Positions 17,491 to 25,384 of a stretch of 64,000 nt of DNA are shown here, in pieces (position 1 is the stretch's first letter; every line of letters begins with the position of its first letter). Source of the DNA: Edwardsiella anguillarum (GTDB lineage Bacteria; Pseudomonadota; Gammaproteobacteria; Enterobacterales; Enterobacteriaceae). The DNA lies in the NCBI RefSeq assembly GCF_008801815.1, contig NZ_VZOX01000004.1. The stretch is one strand, 5' to 3'. The position numbers and the translations under genes are program-made. Under the pieces are notes generated by a model. It made no database searches, had not been told where the DNA came from, and was given only the letters and a program-made list of their open reading frames with translations.

Positions 17491-18669
17491 TCACACCTCC
17501 ATCGTGGCTATGGTTGAATGCGCTACGGGATACTCATAAATGACGACGCCCTGCACCACCCGATTAACCTCTCCGCTCGGGCAGGGGTTATCCGGCGTGA
17601 TCCCCAGCGCCAGAGCGGTCTCTAGCGCCAGCGTCTGCAGGTAAAGCAGGAACGGAAACATCAGCCACAGATCGTCCAGATCGCACGCCAGCGCCAGCGC
17701 GCCCGTGCCATCGCCGCTCAGCGCAACGCAGCGCAGGGCCAGCGCGTCACGCTGCAGCTCCTTGAGCAGATCCTGGTCATAGCGGCGGCAGTAGGGCTCG
17801 GCGCTCAGCATCGCGACCACCAGCGTCTGGGACCCGACCATAAACTTGGGCCCGTGACGCAGCCCCATGGTGGAGTCATGGCGGGTCGCGATGCGTCCGG
17901 CCGTCAGCTCCAGCATCTTCAGCGCCGCCTCCTCCGCCACGCCGCTAAAGCTGCGGCTACCCAGCACCACCAGCCGCTGAAAACCACCGTTGGCCAACGT
18001 CTTGATCGTCGGCAGCCATCGCGGCAGCGCGCGTTGACACAGCGCCGCCGTCCGCTGCAGCGGCGCCGCGCTTTGGGCCAGCGTGAGCGGACCGAGCAAC
18101 AGCGCGCCGGCCAGCATCATGCAGCTGAAGCTGGAGGTCATCGCAAAGCTCCGATCGCAGGATCCCGGCGGCATGATCAGCGAGCATGCGTTAGCGCGCC
18201 CTTCGGCATAGCGCGCCAGGGCGCCATCCGGATTACAGGTCAGCAGCAGATGATGGCAGCGCGGCAGTAAACGATCGGCCAGCGCCAGCGTCGCAGCGCT
18301 CTCCGGGCTATTGCCGGAGCGACCAAAGGAGACCAGCAGCGTGGGACGCCTGGGATCCAGATACTGCCGCGGCGATGGCACAATGTCGGTCGTGGCGTAG
18401 GCCACCACATCACGGCCGCACTGCTCTCGCAGCCAGGGGGCCAACGCTCGCCCGACAAAGGCGGAGGATCCGGCTCCGCACAGCACAATCTGCAGCGCAG
18501 GCTGCGCCAGCACGGCCTGAAGGAAGGGACGCCAACGCGACTGCGCCTCGCTCAGCTCGCGGTGTAATGCCTGCCACAGCGCCGGCTGCTGTGCGATTTC
18601 ACGGGCCGTATGCCAGGCGCCGCGCGCCTGCAGCCACGCGGGGGAATAGCCGAGTACCTCATCACTCAT
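17491..18669 (-). CDS. AgaS-like SIS-domain sugar-phosphate isomerase/deaminase
   Basis: A tandem-SIS protein of 392 residues, related to AgaS (galactosamine-6-phosphate deaminase/isomerase) and more distantly to the GlmS isomerase half. Visible motifs are CGAGSSAFVGRALAPWL near residue 63, the phosphate-binding VSFGRSGNSPES near residue 112, CDRSFAMTSSFSCMM near residue 167, the TMGLRHGPKFMV block, and the C-terminal NRVVQGVVIYEYP. Inferred role: first intracellular step for the sugar phosphate delivered by the adjacent PTS. The exact sugar is not known. It is preceded by GAGGAG and separated from the regulator gene by 122 bases that contain a small stem. Confidence 0.88.
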   Translation of the reverse strand: MSDEVLGYSPAWLQARGAWHTAREIAQQPALWQALHRELSEAQSRWRPFLQAVLAQPALQIVLCGAGSSAFVGRALAPWLREQCGRDVVAYATTDIVPSPRQYLDPRRPTLLVSFGRSGNSPESAATLALADRLLPRCHHLLLTCNPDGALARYAEGRANACSLIMPPGSCDRSFAMTSSFSCMMLAGALLLGPLTLAQSAAPLQRTAALCQRALPRWLPTIKTLANGGFQRLVVLGSRSFSGVAEEAALKMLELTAGRIATRHDSTMGLRHGPKFMVGSQTLVVAMLSAEPYCRRYDQDLLKELQRDALALRCVALSGDGTGALALACDLDDLWLMFPFLLYLQTLALETALALGITPDNPCPSGEVNRVVQGVVIYEYPVAHSTIATMEV

Positions 18670-18736
18670 GCGTTTACTCCTCAGATTGAGTCAGGGCGTA
18701 GCGGTGGGCTTCGCCAGGGTAAAGCCGCCCCGGCAC

Positions 18737-18751
18737 AGCCGGCATCCGGCT
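18737..18751 (-). other. Short stem between the DeoR-like regulator and the SIS gene
   Basis: AGCCGG (18737-18742) and CCGGCT (18746-18751) form a 6-bp stem with a 3-base loop in the 122-base gap. No T-run follows, so it is more likely a processing or mRNA-stability element than a terminator; it may also be chance in GC-rich DNA. Confidence 0.35.
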
Positions 18752-18791
18752 ACGCTGCATAGCGAAAACAGAGAAGATAGGGCGTGCGCCG

Positions 18792-19565
18792 TCACCCGTC
18801 GGCGATGATCACATCCACCCCTAAATCGCACAGCGCGCGGTGATACCCCTCCGGGATCCGACTGTCGGTGATCACTCGGTGGATCTGTGCGGCGCCGCGG
18901 ATGGTGCAAAAGCTTTTCCGGCCAAACTTACTGGCATCCACGACGGCGATGATCTCGCTGGCCACGTCGCACATGACCCGATTAAGCTGCGCCTCCCCCG
19001 CATGGGGCGTGGTGATACCGCAGCTAAGATCAAAGCCGTCGACCCCCAGAAACAGCCGATCGAAATGGTACTGGCGCAGCTGCTGCTCGGCGGCCGCCCC
19101 ATACAGGGAGTAGGAGTTTGGACGTACGCTGCCGCCCAAAACCAGCACGTCGATCTGCTCATACCCCGTCAACTCACAGGCGATATTCAAGGCGTTGGTC
19201 ACCACCACCAGATGGCGGTGTGCCTTAAGAAAGGGGGCGATTTGGGCCGTGGTGGAGCCGGAGTCGAGGATCAGCGTATCGCCGTCCTGCACCAGCGCCG
19301 CCGCCCGTGCGGCGATACGCGACTTTACGTCGCGGTTCAGGCGCCCTTTGTCCTGCAGCGGCCGATCGAAGACAAACTGCTGGTTCAGCATGGCGCCGCC
19401 GTAAGAGCGCAGCGCACATCCCCTTTGCTCCAGGTAGCGCAGATCGTTACGGATAGTCACGCTGGAGACGCCAAAGTGGTGACGTAGCTGCTCCACCCGT
19501 ACACTGCCCTCCAGGCATAGCCTATCGATGATCTGCTCACGGCGCCTTACGGTATCGATGCCCAT
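18792..19565 (-). CDS. DeoR-family transcriptional regulator, AgaR-like
   Basis: A 257-residue sugar-phosphate-responsive repressor. An N-terminal DeoR helix-turn-helix (RRREQIIDRLCLEGSVRVEQL ... VSSVTIRNDLRYLEQRG) is followed by the DeoR C-terminal sensor domain (DSGSTT, FLGVDGFDLSCGIT, VVDASKFGRKSF). The closest protein I know is AgaR of the N-acetylgalactosamine regulon. The ATG at 19565 has a perfect AGGAGG 4 bases upstream; an in-frame GTG at 19619 is less likely. It is the first gene of the deoR-SIS-IIB-IIC-IID unit and probably regulates it; CTTTC-type repeats upstream at 19801-19840 are a candidate operator. Confidence 0.9.
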   Translation of the reverse strand: MGIDTVRRREQIIDRLCLEGSVRVEQLRHHFGVSSVTIRNDLRYLEQRGCALRSYGGAMLNQQFVFDRPLQDKGRLNRDVKSRIAARAAALVQDGDTLILDSGSTTAQIAPFLKAHRHLVVVTNALNIACELTGYEQIDVLVLGGSVRPNSYSLYGAAAEQQLRQYHFDRLFLGVDGFDLSCGITTPHAGEAQLNRVMCDVASEIIAVVDASKFGRKSFCTIRGAAQIHRVITDSRIPEGYHRALCDLGVDVIIADG

Positions 19566-19800
19566 TCTGCCTCCTCGCGCGGCCAAGGTCGGAGATAACC
19601 CGTCTCGTACCGCGACCATCGAATTACAGCAAAGGAATCACCGATCAGGTGTGATCGCAGTTACACCTTGTTTTTCCAGCAGATAGTGACAGAAATTCTT
19701 TCGATTAATTGCCAACCGAAAGACTTGGCCCACGGCGCCGCCGCAGCGTCGCCCGGAGCGTTATCCCGCATGACGCCGTTGTTAAGCGGACGATTGCGCA

Positions 19801-19840
19801 GAAACCGAAAGGAAAGCGGAGAGAAATGCGGGAATGAAAG
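19801..19840. promoter_or_regulatory. Cluster of GAAAG/CTTTC repeats, candidate AgaR-type operator
   Basis: On the plus strand GAAA units begin at 19801, 19807, 19812, 19823 and 19836, so CTTTC-type units repeat on the minus strand. E. coli AgaR is reported to bind operators built from such repeated CTTTC/TTTC units. They lie about 240 bases upstream of the regulator start. Confidence 0.4.
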
Positions 19841-19911
19841 TTGTGTTGTTTGACCGATCAACTTCACATTTTTATATATTAGCGCAAGTTGTCTATCACA
19901 ACGCAAGCAAA

Positions 19912-19943
19912 GACAATCTCTGCGCAATGGCGCAGAGATTGTC
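19912..19943 (-). terminator. Perfect 14-bp hairpin after yadI
   Basis: GACAATCTCTGCGC (19912-19925) pairs perfectly with GCGCAGAGATTGTC (19930-19943) across the loop AATG. Read on the minus strand it begins 28 bases after the yadI stop and is followed by TTTGCTTGCG. It probably ends the yadI transcript, which would separate IIA expression from the rest of the PTS cluster. The T-run is short, so it may leak. Confidence 0.65.
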
Positions 19944-19971
19944 GACGGCCGAACGCGCCGCCGCGCGGCGC

Positions 19972-20412
19972 CTACGCACCGGAGGACGGGGGCGTAAACA
20001 GCGCGGCCTGACGGCGCTGCTCATGCCACAGGCTGGTGGCGTGGCGCTGGGTCTGCGCTAGGAGAGCTTCGCGAAACCCGGCGGCGTCGCTCTGCGTACG
20101 CTGGGGCCACAGCGCCGCGAGCGCCGATAGGCTCACCCCGACCACCACCTCACAGTGCGGATGTTTATGGCACATCAGCGCGGCGGCGCGAAACGGCGGC
20201 GCGCCGAGAATATCCGTCACGATCACCACGCCATCGCCGCTGTCCACCTGATGCAGCGCATCGCACATCATACGGCTAAGCATGTTGGCGCTCACGCCGT
20301 CGCTGTACTCCACGCCCACACACTGGGGCGGCCGGGCACCCTGCAGATGGGTTAAGGCCTTCAGCATTCCGCTGCTAAAACCGCTGTGTCCGGCGAATAC
20401 GATACCCAGCAT
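19972..20412 (-). CDS. yadI: PTS mannose-family IIA component YadI
   Basis: A 146-residue IIA phosphocarrier. His9 (AGHSGF) is the expected phosphorylation site, accepting phosphate from HPr. The block NMLSRMMCDALHQVDSGDGV is nearly identical to E. coli YadI, which identifies the gene; the TDILGAPPFRAA segment is the conserved TD-x-x-GA-x-P motif of the family. In E. coli yadI is an orphan IIA gene between yadE and yadH. Here it is in the same place but beside a complete IIB-IIC-IID set and a sugar-phosphate enzyme, which suggests what it serves. A hairpin follows the gene and an inverted repeat precedes it. Confidence 0.92.
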   Translation of the reverse strand: MLGIVFAGHSGFSSGMLKALTHLQGARPPQCVGVEYSDGVSANMLSRMMCDALHQVDSGDGVVIVTDILGAPPFRAAALMCHKHPHCEVVVGVSLSALAALWPQRTQSDAAGFREALLAQTQRHATSLWHEQRRQAALFTPPSSGA

Positions 20413-20561
20413 GCAGTCTATCCTCTCGTCACCGCCCGCCGGCGCACCGGTCAGACGTAAGCACCCTTGATGATGATGGTGTAACAGGAAACGGCAGCGC
20501 AGGCAGCAATCGGTGATAACGGCGATTCAGGAGTGTGAGGTCAGACAGAAATGATGAATTT

Positions 20562-20598
20562 TACGGCACCGTCCCCAGGATATACGGTAGGTGCCGTA
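20562..20598. repeat. 9-bp inverted repeat between yadH and yadI
   Basis: TACGGCACC (20562-20570) and GGTGCCGTA (20590-20598) flank a 19-base spacer, 14 bases after the yadH stop. Read on the minus strand it is followed by AAATTCATC, a weak T-tract, so it is either the end of the yadGH transcript or a regulator site for yadI. Confidence 0.55.
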
Positions 20599-20611
20599 TG
20601 ATACCGCGCGA

Positions 20612-21382
20612 TCAGCTGCGCAGGCCGCGCCCCCGCTCAATCAGGTACCAGGCCATAAGATAGAGTACACCAATGAATCCCAACAGAACGGCAAACGTCT
20701 GCGCCAGCGGCACATCGTGAATCCCCAGGAAGCCATAGCGGAACCCGCTGATCATATACACGATGGGGTTGAGCTTGGAGACCGTCTGCCAGAACGGCGG
20801 CAGCAGGCTCAGGGCGTAAAAGACCCCGCCGAGATAGGTCAGCGGCGTCAGCACGAAGGTCGGCACCAGGCTGATATCGTCGAAGGTGCGCGCATACACC
20901 GCATTGATCAGCCCGCCAAGGGAGAACAGCACCGCCGTACACAGCAGGGTCATCACCACCGCCAGCCAGCTGTTTACCACCAGCGGCACGAAGAACAGCG
21001 AGACCAGGGTAACCAGAAAGCCGACGCAGACCCCGCGCGCCACGCCACCGCCCACGTAACCGGCGATGATCACATGAGTCGGCACCGGCGCCACCAGCAG
21101 CTCCTCAATGCTGCGCTGAAACTTGGCGCTGAAGAACGATGCGGCCACGTTGGCATAGGCGTTGGTGATCACCGACATCATGATAAGCCCGGGCACGATG
21201 AACTGCATGTAGCTGAATCCGTGCATCTCACCGATGCGCGCACCGATTAGGTTTCCGAAAATAATAAAATACAGCGTCATGGTGATCACCGGCGGCACCA
21301 GCGTCTGTACCCAGATGCGGCCGAAACGGTGAACCTCCTTGCTCCAGATGCTGCACAGCGCCACCCAGTACAAACGCCTCAT
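20612..21382 (-). CDS. yadH: ABC-2 type transporter permease YadH
   Basis: Inner-membrane permease of 256 residues with six hydrophobic segments, nearly identical in its motifs to E. coli YadH (VPPVITMTLYFIIFGNLIG; DISLVPTFVLTPLTYLGGVF; the RGRGLRS end). It pairs with the ATPase YadG; the genes overlap by 4 bases, so translation is coupled. The substrate is not established; the fold is that of ABC-2 exporters of drugs or glycolipids. Confidence 0.96.
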   Translation of the reverse strand: MRRLYWVALCSIWSKEVHRFGRIWVQTLVPPVITMTLYFIIFGNLIGARIGEMHGFSYMQFIVPGLIMMSVITNAYANVAASFFSAKFQRSIEELLVAPVPTHVIIAGYVGGGVARGVCVGFLVTLVSLFFVPLVVNSWLAVVMTLLCTAVLFSLGGLINAVYARTFDDISLVPTFVLTPLTYLGGVFYALSLLPPFWQTVSKLNPIVYMISGFRYGFLGIHDVPLAQTFAVLLGFIGVLYLMAWYLIERGRGLRS

Positions 21383-22305
21383 GACTGCTTCTCCTGTTCA
21401 CCGTTGAGCAACGACACAAACAGCTCCTCCAGCCGATTGGCCTTATTGCGCATGCTAAGTACCTGGACCCCCTGGGCGCTCAGCTGGCTGAATACTCCGT
21501 TGAGTCCCTGCTCGCGCAGCACCTCCACCTCCAGCGTCGTGGTATCGCACAGTCGGTGCTGGTATCCCTCCAGATGGGGAAGCGGACTTTTCGCCGCCAG
21601 GTCGAGGATGAAGGTCTCCGACTTAAGCTGCGCCAGCAGCGCCTTCATCGAGGTATTCTCTATCAGCTGGCCGTGCTGAATGATACCGATATTACGGCAC
21701 AGCATCTCCGCCTCTTCCAGATAGTGGGTGGTCAAAATAATCGTGGTTCCCTGAGCGTTCAGCTCTTTCAGAAAGCCCCACATCGCCCGGCGCAGTTCAA
21801 TGTCGACCCCGGCCGTCGGCTCATCCAGGATCAACAGCTTTGGCTGATGCATCAGAGCGCGGGCGATCATCAGGCGACGCTTCATCCCCCCCGACAGCAT
21901 CCGGGCGCGCTCATTGCGCTTTTGCCACAGATCCAGCTGGCTCAGGTAGCGCTCGGCGCGCTGCATCGCCTCGCGGCGCGTCACGCCGTAGTAACCGGCC
22001 TGATTCACCACGATCTGTAATACGGTCTCAAACGGATTAAAGTTAAACTCCTGCGGCACCAGCCCCAGCTGGCGTTTGGCATTGACCAGATCGCGGTCAA
22101 TATCATAGCCAAATACGCTCACCTGCCCGCCGCTCTTATTCACCAGCGAACTAATAATGCCAATAGTAGTGGATTTTCCTGCCCCGTTTGGCCCCAGCAG
22201 CGCATAAAAATCGCCGGCCTCTACGGTTAAATCGATGCCACGCAGCGCCTGAACGCCGCCGGCATAAGTTTTGGTAAGCTGAGATAGCTCAAGAGCATTC
22301 GTCAT
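21379..22305 (-). CDS. yadG: ABC transporter ATP-binding protein YadG
   Basis: A 308-residue ATPase. Walker A GPNGAGKST near residue 38, Q-loop, signature LSGGMKRRLMIARA, Walker B LLILDEPTAGVD and the H-loop TTHYLEEAE are all intact. It energises the permease YadH, whose gene overlaps by 4 bases. Closely matches E. coli YadG in sequence and length. Confidence 0.97.
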   Translation of the reverse strand: MTNALELSQLTKTYAGGVQALRGIDLTVEAGDFYALLGPNGAGKSTTIGIISSLVNKSGGQVSVFGYDIDRDLVNAKRQLGLVPQEFNFNPFETVLQIVVNQAGYYGVTRREAMQRAERYLSQLDLWQKRNERARMLSGGMKRRLMIARALMHQPKLLILDEPTAGVDIELRRAMWGFLKELNAQGTTIILTTHYLEEAEMLCRNIGIIQHGQLIENTSMKALLAQLKSETFILDLAAKSPLPHLEGYQHRLCDTTTLEVEVLREQGLNGVFSQLSAQGVQVLSMRNKANRLEELFVSLLNGEQEKQS

Positions 22306-22513
22306 GGCGATGGGTTAACCTTACATCAAGCGTTTTGCCTTGGACACCGCGCGGTGCACGCAGAAACCCCCAGGGCGCGGCAAAACGGCTCCCCCCACGG
22401 GTTCTTTCTGCATGATTATATGTTATATGGCGTGTTGTCTGAAATCACCAGCTGCCAGCGGCGGGTCGACTTTGCTATGATGCAACGATTCATCCTGTCG
22501 TGGAAGACATCCT

Positions 22514-23197
22514 GTGCCACCGTTAATTTGGCTTATCGAAGATCGGGCCACCGCCGCTGACCCGCTGATCTATACGCTGGAAACGGAAGGGTTTAATGTA
22601 TGCTGGTTTAACCATATCCAGCCCGCCCTTGACGCCCTTAAACAGCAATCCCCGCATTTGGCTATCATTCAGCTGACGCTGCCCGACGGCAGTGGTCTGG
22701 CGCTGGGTCGCCACCTGCAGGAGCGCCACCCCGCGCTACCGCTGCTCTTTCTGGCCGGCGCCCCCGGGGAAGCCGCGCAGGCCAGCGCTGCCGCGCTGCC
22801 GCACAGCGCCGTCATTATTCCCCCCTTTTCCGCCCGTGAAATCTGCGTGCGTATGCGTACGCTGCTACCGCATCCGGAAAAGATGGGCACCAAGGCGACC
22901 CGCCTGGAGTGCTATGGCAACTTTACCCTTAACGATAGCCGCGACTGTGCCCACTATTTTGGCCATGCCCTACAGCTGAACCACTGCGAATACCTGTTGC
23001 TGAAAACGCTGCTGCAGGGACGGGGAAAGGTGTTTTCCCGCAGCCAGTTGAACGATCTGCTGCGCCCGCTGAATGAGAAGGGCGGCGAGCGCAGCGTCGA
23101 GCGCCATATCAAGACGCTACGGGCCAAACTGCAGCGGATCACGCCCCATGATATCCCGCTCAACGCGCACCACGGCGTCGGATTCAGCATCGAGTAA
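22514..23197 (+). CDS. Orphan CreB-like regulator with degenerate receiver domain
   Basis: OmpR/PhoB-type regulator of 227 residues. The closest protein I know is CreB: blocks IWLIED, HPALPLLFL, FSAREICVRMRTLL, EYLLLKTLL and HIKTLRAKL line up with it. The winged-helix output domain (about 128-227) looks intact. The receiver (1-120) keeps the acidic pair Glu9-Asp10, but the phosphoacceptor Asp is Gln53, the switch Thr is Ala81 and the conserved Lys is Pro103, so phosphorylation by a kinase is unlikely. No sensor kinase gene is adjacent. It starts at a GTG (22514) with a weak ribosome site. It lies between yadG (divergent) and can, where E. coli has no gene. Target genes are unknown. Confidence 0.82.
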   Translation: MPPLIWLIEDRATAADPLIYTLETEGFNVCWFNHIQPALDALKQQSPHLAIIQLTLPDGSGLALGRHLQERHPALPLLFLAGAPGEAAQASAAALPHSAVIIPPFSAREICVRMRTLLPHPEKMGTKATRLECYGNFTLNDSRDCAHYFGHALQLNHCEYLLLKTLLQGRGKVFSRSQLNDLLRPLNEKGGERSVERHIKTLRAKLQRITPHDIPLNAHHGVGFSIE

Positions 23198-23241
23198 ACG
23201 CCCGCGCGGCCCACTGTTCCGATTTCCAAAGCCCGTGGATT

Positions 23242-23256
23242 GGCCTATATTAGGCC
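23242..23256. repeat. Small palindrome upstream of can
   Basis: GGCCTA (23242-23247) and TAGGCC (23251-23256) flank TAT, followed by TCTTTCCC. It lies 29 bases before the can start. It may be a weak terminator for the CreB-like gene or part of the can promoter region. Confidence 0.4.
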
Positions 23257-23284
23257 TCTTTCCCGTTACAGCTGATTAACCTTC

Positions 23285-23947
23285 ATGAAAGAAATCGAGA
23301 AACTGATCGCCAACAACCAGGCATGGTCACAGCAGGTAAAGGAGGATAATCCGACCTTCTTCGCCAAGCTGGCAGAATCCCAGCGTCCGCGCTTTCTGTG
23401 GATTGGCTGTTCGGACAGCCGGGTGCCGGCGGAGCAGCTGACCGGTCTACAGCCGGGGGAACTCTTTGTACACCGCAACGTCGCCAATCTGGTTATTCAT
23501 ACCGACCTGAACTGCCTCTCCGTGGTGCAGTATGCGGTCGACGTGCTGCAGGTTGAGCACATCATCATCTGCGGTCACCTGGGCTGCGGCGGTGTCGAAG
23601 CCGCCGTCACCAATCCGGAGCTGGGGCTCATCGACAACTGGCTGCTGCATATCCGCGATATCTGGTACAAGCACAGCACCCTGCTGGGTGAGCTGCCGCC
23701 GGAAAAGCGCATGGATACGCTGTGCGAGCTGAACGTGATTGAGCAGGTCTACAATTTGGGACACTCCACCATTCTGCAATCGGCGTGGAAACGCGGGCAG
23801 AAGGTGATGATCCATGGCTGGGTCTACGGTCTGCAGGACGGTCGTTTGCACGATCTGGACATTACCACCATCAGCCGTGAGAGTCTGGAAGTGCGCTACC
23901 GCAACGCCATGGCCAAGCTGCTACAGCAGCAGAACCAGGAAGGTTAA
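23285..23947 (+). CDS. can: Beta-class carbonic anhydrase
   Basis: Interconverts CO2 and bicarbonate, supplying bicarbonate for carboxylations in air. The 220 residues match E. coli Can (YadF). Zinc ligands Cys42, Asp44 (GCSDSRVP), His98 and Cys101 (CGHLGCGG) are in place. It is convergent with hpt, with a bidirectional terminator between them, as in E. coli. Confidence 0.98.
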   Translation: MKEIEKLIANNQAWSQQVKEDNPTFFAKLAESQRPRFLWIGCSDSRVPAEQLTGLQPGELFVHRNVANLVIHTDLNCLSVVQYAVDVLQVEHIIICGHLGCGGVEAAVTNPELGLIDNWLLHIRDIWYKHSTLLGELPPEKRMDTLCELNVIEQVYNLGHSTILQSAWKRGQKVMIHGWVYGLQDGRLHDLDITTISRESLEVRYRNAMAKLLQQQNQEG

Positions 23948-24020
23948 TCCGCGCGGGTTAATAAAAAAACGCTTTCCGTTCAACGTATTAATTTTCCGTA
24001 CAGATGACCGTACGTGCAGT

Positions 24021-24047
24021 AAAAAGGCGACCCCAGGTCGCCTTTTT
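24021..24047. terminator. Bidirectional intrinsic terminator between can and hpt
   Basis: AAAAAGGCGACC (24021-24032) pairs with GGTCGCCTTTTT (24036-24047) around a 3-base loop. The A- and T-runs serve both converging genes. Confidence 0.93.
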
Positions 24048-24062
24048 CACCGCTACGCGGAA

Positions 24063-24599
24063 TTACTCTTCCAGCATGGTAACTTTGCCGATATAGGGCA
24101 GATAGCGATAGCGCTGAGCGTAGTCGATGCCAAAGCCCACCACGAACTCGTCGGGGATCGAGAAACCGATATACTCCACCGGAACTGCGACCTCGCGACG
24201 GCTCGGTTTGTCCAGCAGCGTGCAGATGGCCAGCGAGTTCGGGCCACGCAGGCTAAACAGCTCGCGCACCTTGCTCAGGGTATTGCCGGAGTCGATGATA
24301 TCTTCAACGATGAGGACATCCTTATCGCGGATGTCCTCATCCAGATCCTTGAGGATCTTGACATCACGGGAGCTGTTCATGGCGTTGCCATAGCTGGAGG
24401 CCGTCAGAAAGTCGACTTCATGCGGTACGCTGATCTGGCGGCACAAATCGGCCATAAAGATGAAGGAGCCGCGCAGCAGCCCCACCAGCACCAGCTCTTT
24501 GCCACTGTTACGGTAATGATCGGAGATCTGGCGTCCCAGTTCAGCTACGCGTGCCTTGATCTCCTGTTCAGAGATCATGACTTCTACGGTATGTTTCAT
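24063..24599 (-). CDS. hpt: Hypoxanthine phosphoribosyltransferase
   Basis: Salvages hypoxanthine (and guanine less well) with PRPP to give IMP. The 178 residues equal the E. coli enzyme. The PRPP-binding loop VLIVEDIIDSGNTL near residue 96 and the flexible-loop SSYG are intact. Convergent with can. In E. coli gcd and cueO follow upstream; here yacC is the next gene, after a 305-base gap. Confidence 0.97.
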   Translation of the reverse strand: MKHTVEVMISEQEIKARVAELGRQISDHYRNSGKELVLVGLLRGSFIFMADLCRQISVPHEVDFLTASSYGNAMNSSRDVKILKDLDEDIRDKDVLIVEDIIDSGNTLSKVRELFSLRGPNSLAICTLLDKPSRREVAVPVEYIGFSIPDEFVVGFGIDYAQRYRYLPYIGKVTMLEE

Positions 24600-24904
24600 C
24601 GCTTTTACCCTGCGTGCGTGCCGTCGCGTGGGCGGACGGCAAAATCAATCTGTCCTGCGCCCGGCGGATGGCTCCACTCCTCGGCACAAAACAGCGCGGT
24701 TTGTTAAGGGCGCAGAGTATAGCAGGCCGAGGTGGCGACTTAAACGGGTCTGCTGCCCTAAGGTACGAAAAGCCCCCCGACATGCCCGCGCGCCGAGCGG
24801 CATAAAATCCGCCTCAATTACATATTAAAAGTGAATATCAGACTGTAGTCATACCGATGAAATATGATACCGTCATAGCACAATAACAAATCGTGTTTTC
24901 CGGT
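24600..24904. other. 305-base gap between divergent hpt and yacC
   Basis: No gene is seen. The AT-rich part at about 24815-24900 should hold the yacC promoter and the GC-rich part at 24600-24720 the hpt leader. E. coli has gcd and cueO here; no remnant of either was recognised. Confidence 0.5.
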
Positions 24905-25252
24905 ATGAAAAAATCCTCTCTGCTAGTGCTATTGTTGGGCTTACTCAGTATCACGACCTCCAGTCGAGCGCTGGATGAGATGCAGGCGGAAGATCTGGCT
25001 GATTTAACCGCCATTTTCGTCTATTTGAAAAATGACTGTGGCTACCACGACCTCCCCAACAATCAGATTAAGCGGGCGATTGTCTTCTTTGCCAGCCGCA
25101 ACGGCTGGGATATGAGCAATTACAACACCAAGAAGATGAAAAAGCTGGGTGAAGAGAGCTACCACGATTTAAGCCGCATCGCCATGCCGGTGGAAACCAA
25201 GTGCAAATACCTGGCCCGCGACTCGCTGGGACTGCTGGCCTACGCTAACTGA
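24905..25252 (+). CDS. yacC: YacC, PulS/OutS pilotin-like exported protein
   Basis: Small exported protein of 115 residues with a signal peptide (MKKSSLLVLLLGLLSITTSSRA) and a mature domain with two cysteines (NDCGYHDLPN and ETKCKYLARDSLGLLAY) that match E. coli YacC. The family is related to pilotins of type II secretion secretins, but a role for YacC is not established. I choose the ATG at 24905, which begins the signal peptide; an in-frame GTG at 24893 adds four residues. Confidence 0.92.
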   Translation: MKKSSLLVLLLGLLSITTSSRALDEMQAEDLADLTAIFVYLKNDCGYHDLPNNQIKRAIVFFASRNGWDMSNYNTKKMKKLGEESYHDLSRIAMPVETKCKYLARDSLGLLAYAN

Positions 25253-25384
25253 TCTCTCACCGGCGCGCGATACGCCGCCGCGTTCAGCGCCTGCCTATGT
25301 GAAATCATTTCACCTTCCCGCCTCCTGCGCCCTATAACATAAACATGCTACAGTCAGCGCCTGGGCATAACAGGGAGGATGGCC

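Larger units (their letters stand above)
19566..19971. promoter_or_regulatory. 406-base regulatory gap between yadI and the regulator gene
   Basis: No gene is seen. Reading towards the regulator (minus strand) the gap holds, in order: a perfect 14-bp hairpin (19912-19943), an AT-rich promoter-like stretch (19868-19880), a partial CRP-like half site (AAATGTGA, near 19863-19870), a cluster of CTTTC repeats (19801-19840), and a CTTTCG/CGAAAG pair near 19696-19721. This layout fits an independent promoter with its operator for the regulator-PTS unit. Promoter assignments are visual only. Confidence 0.5.
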
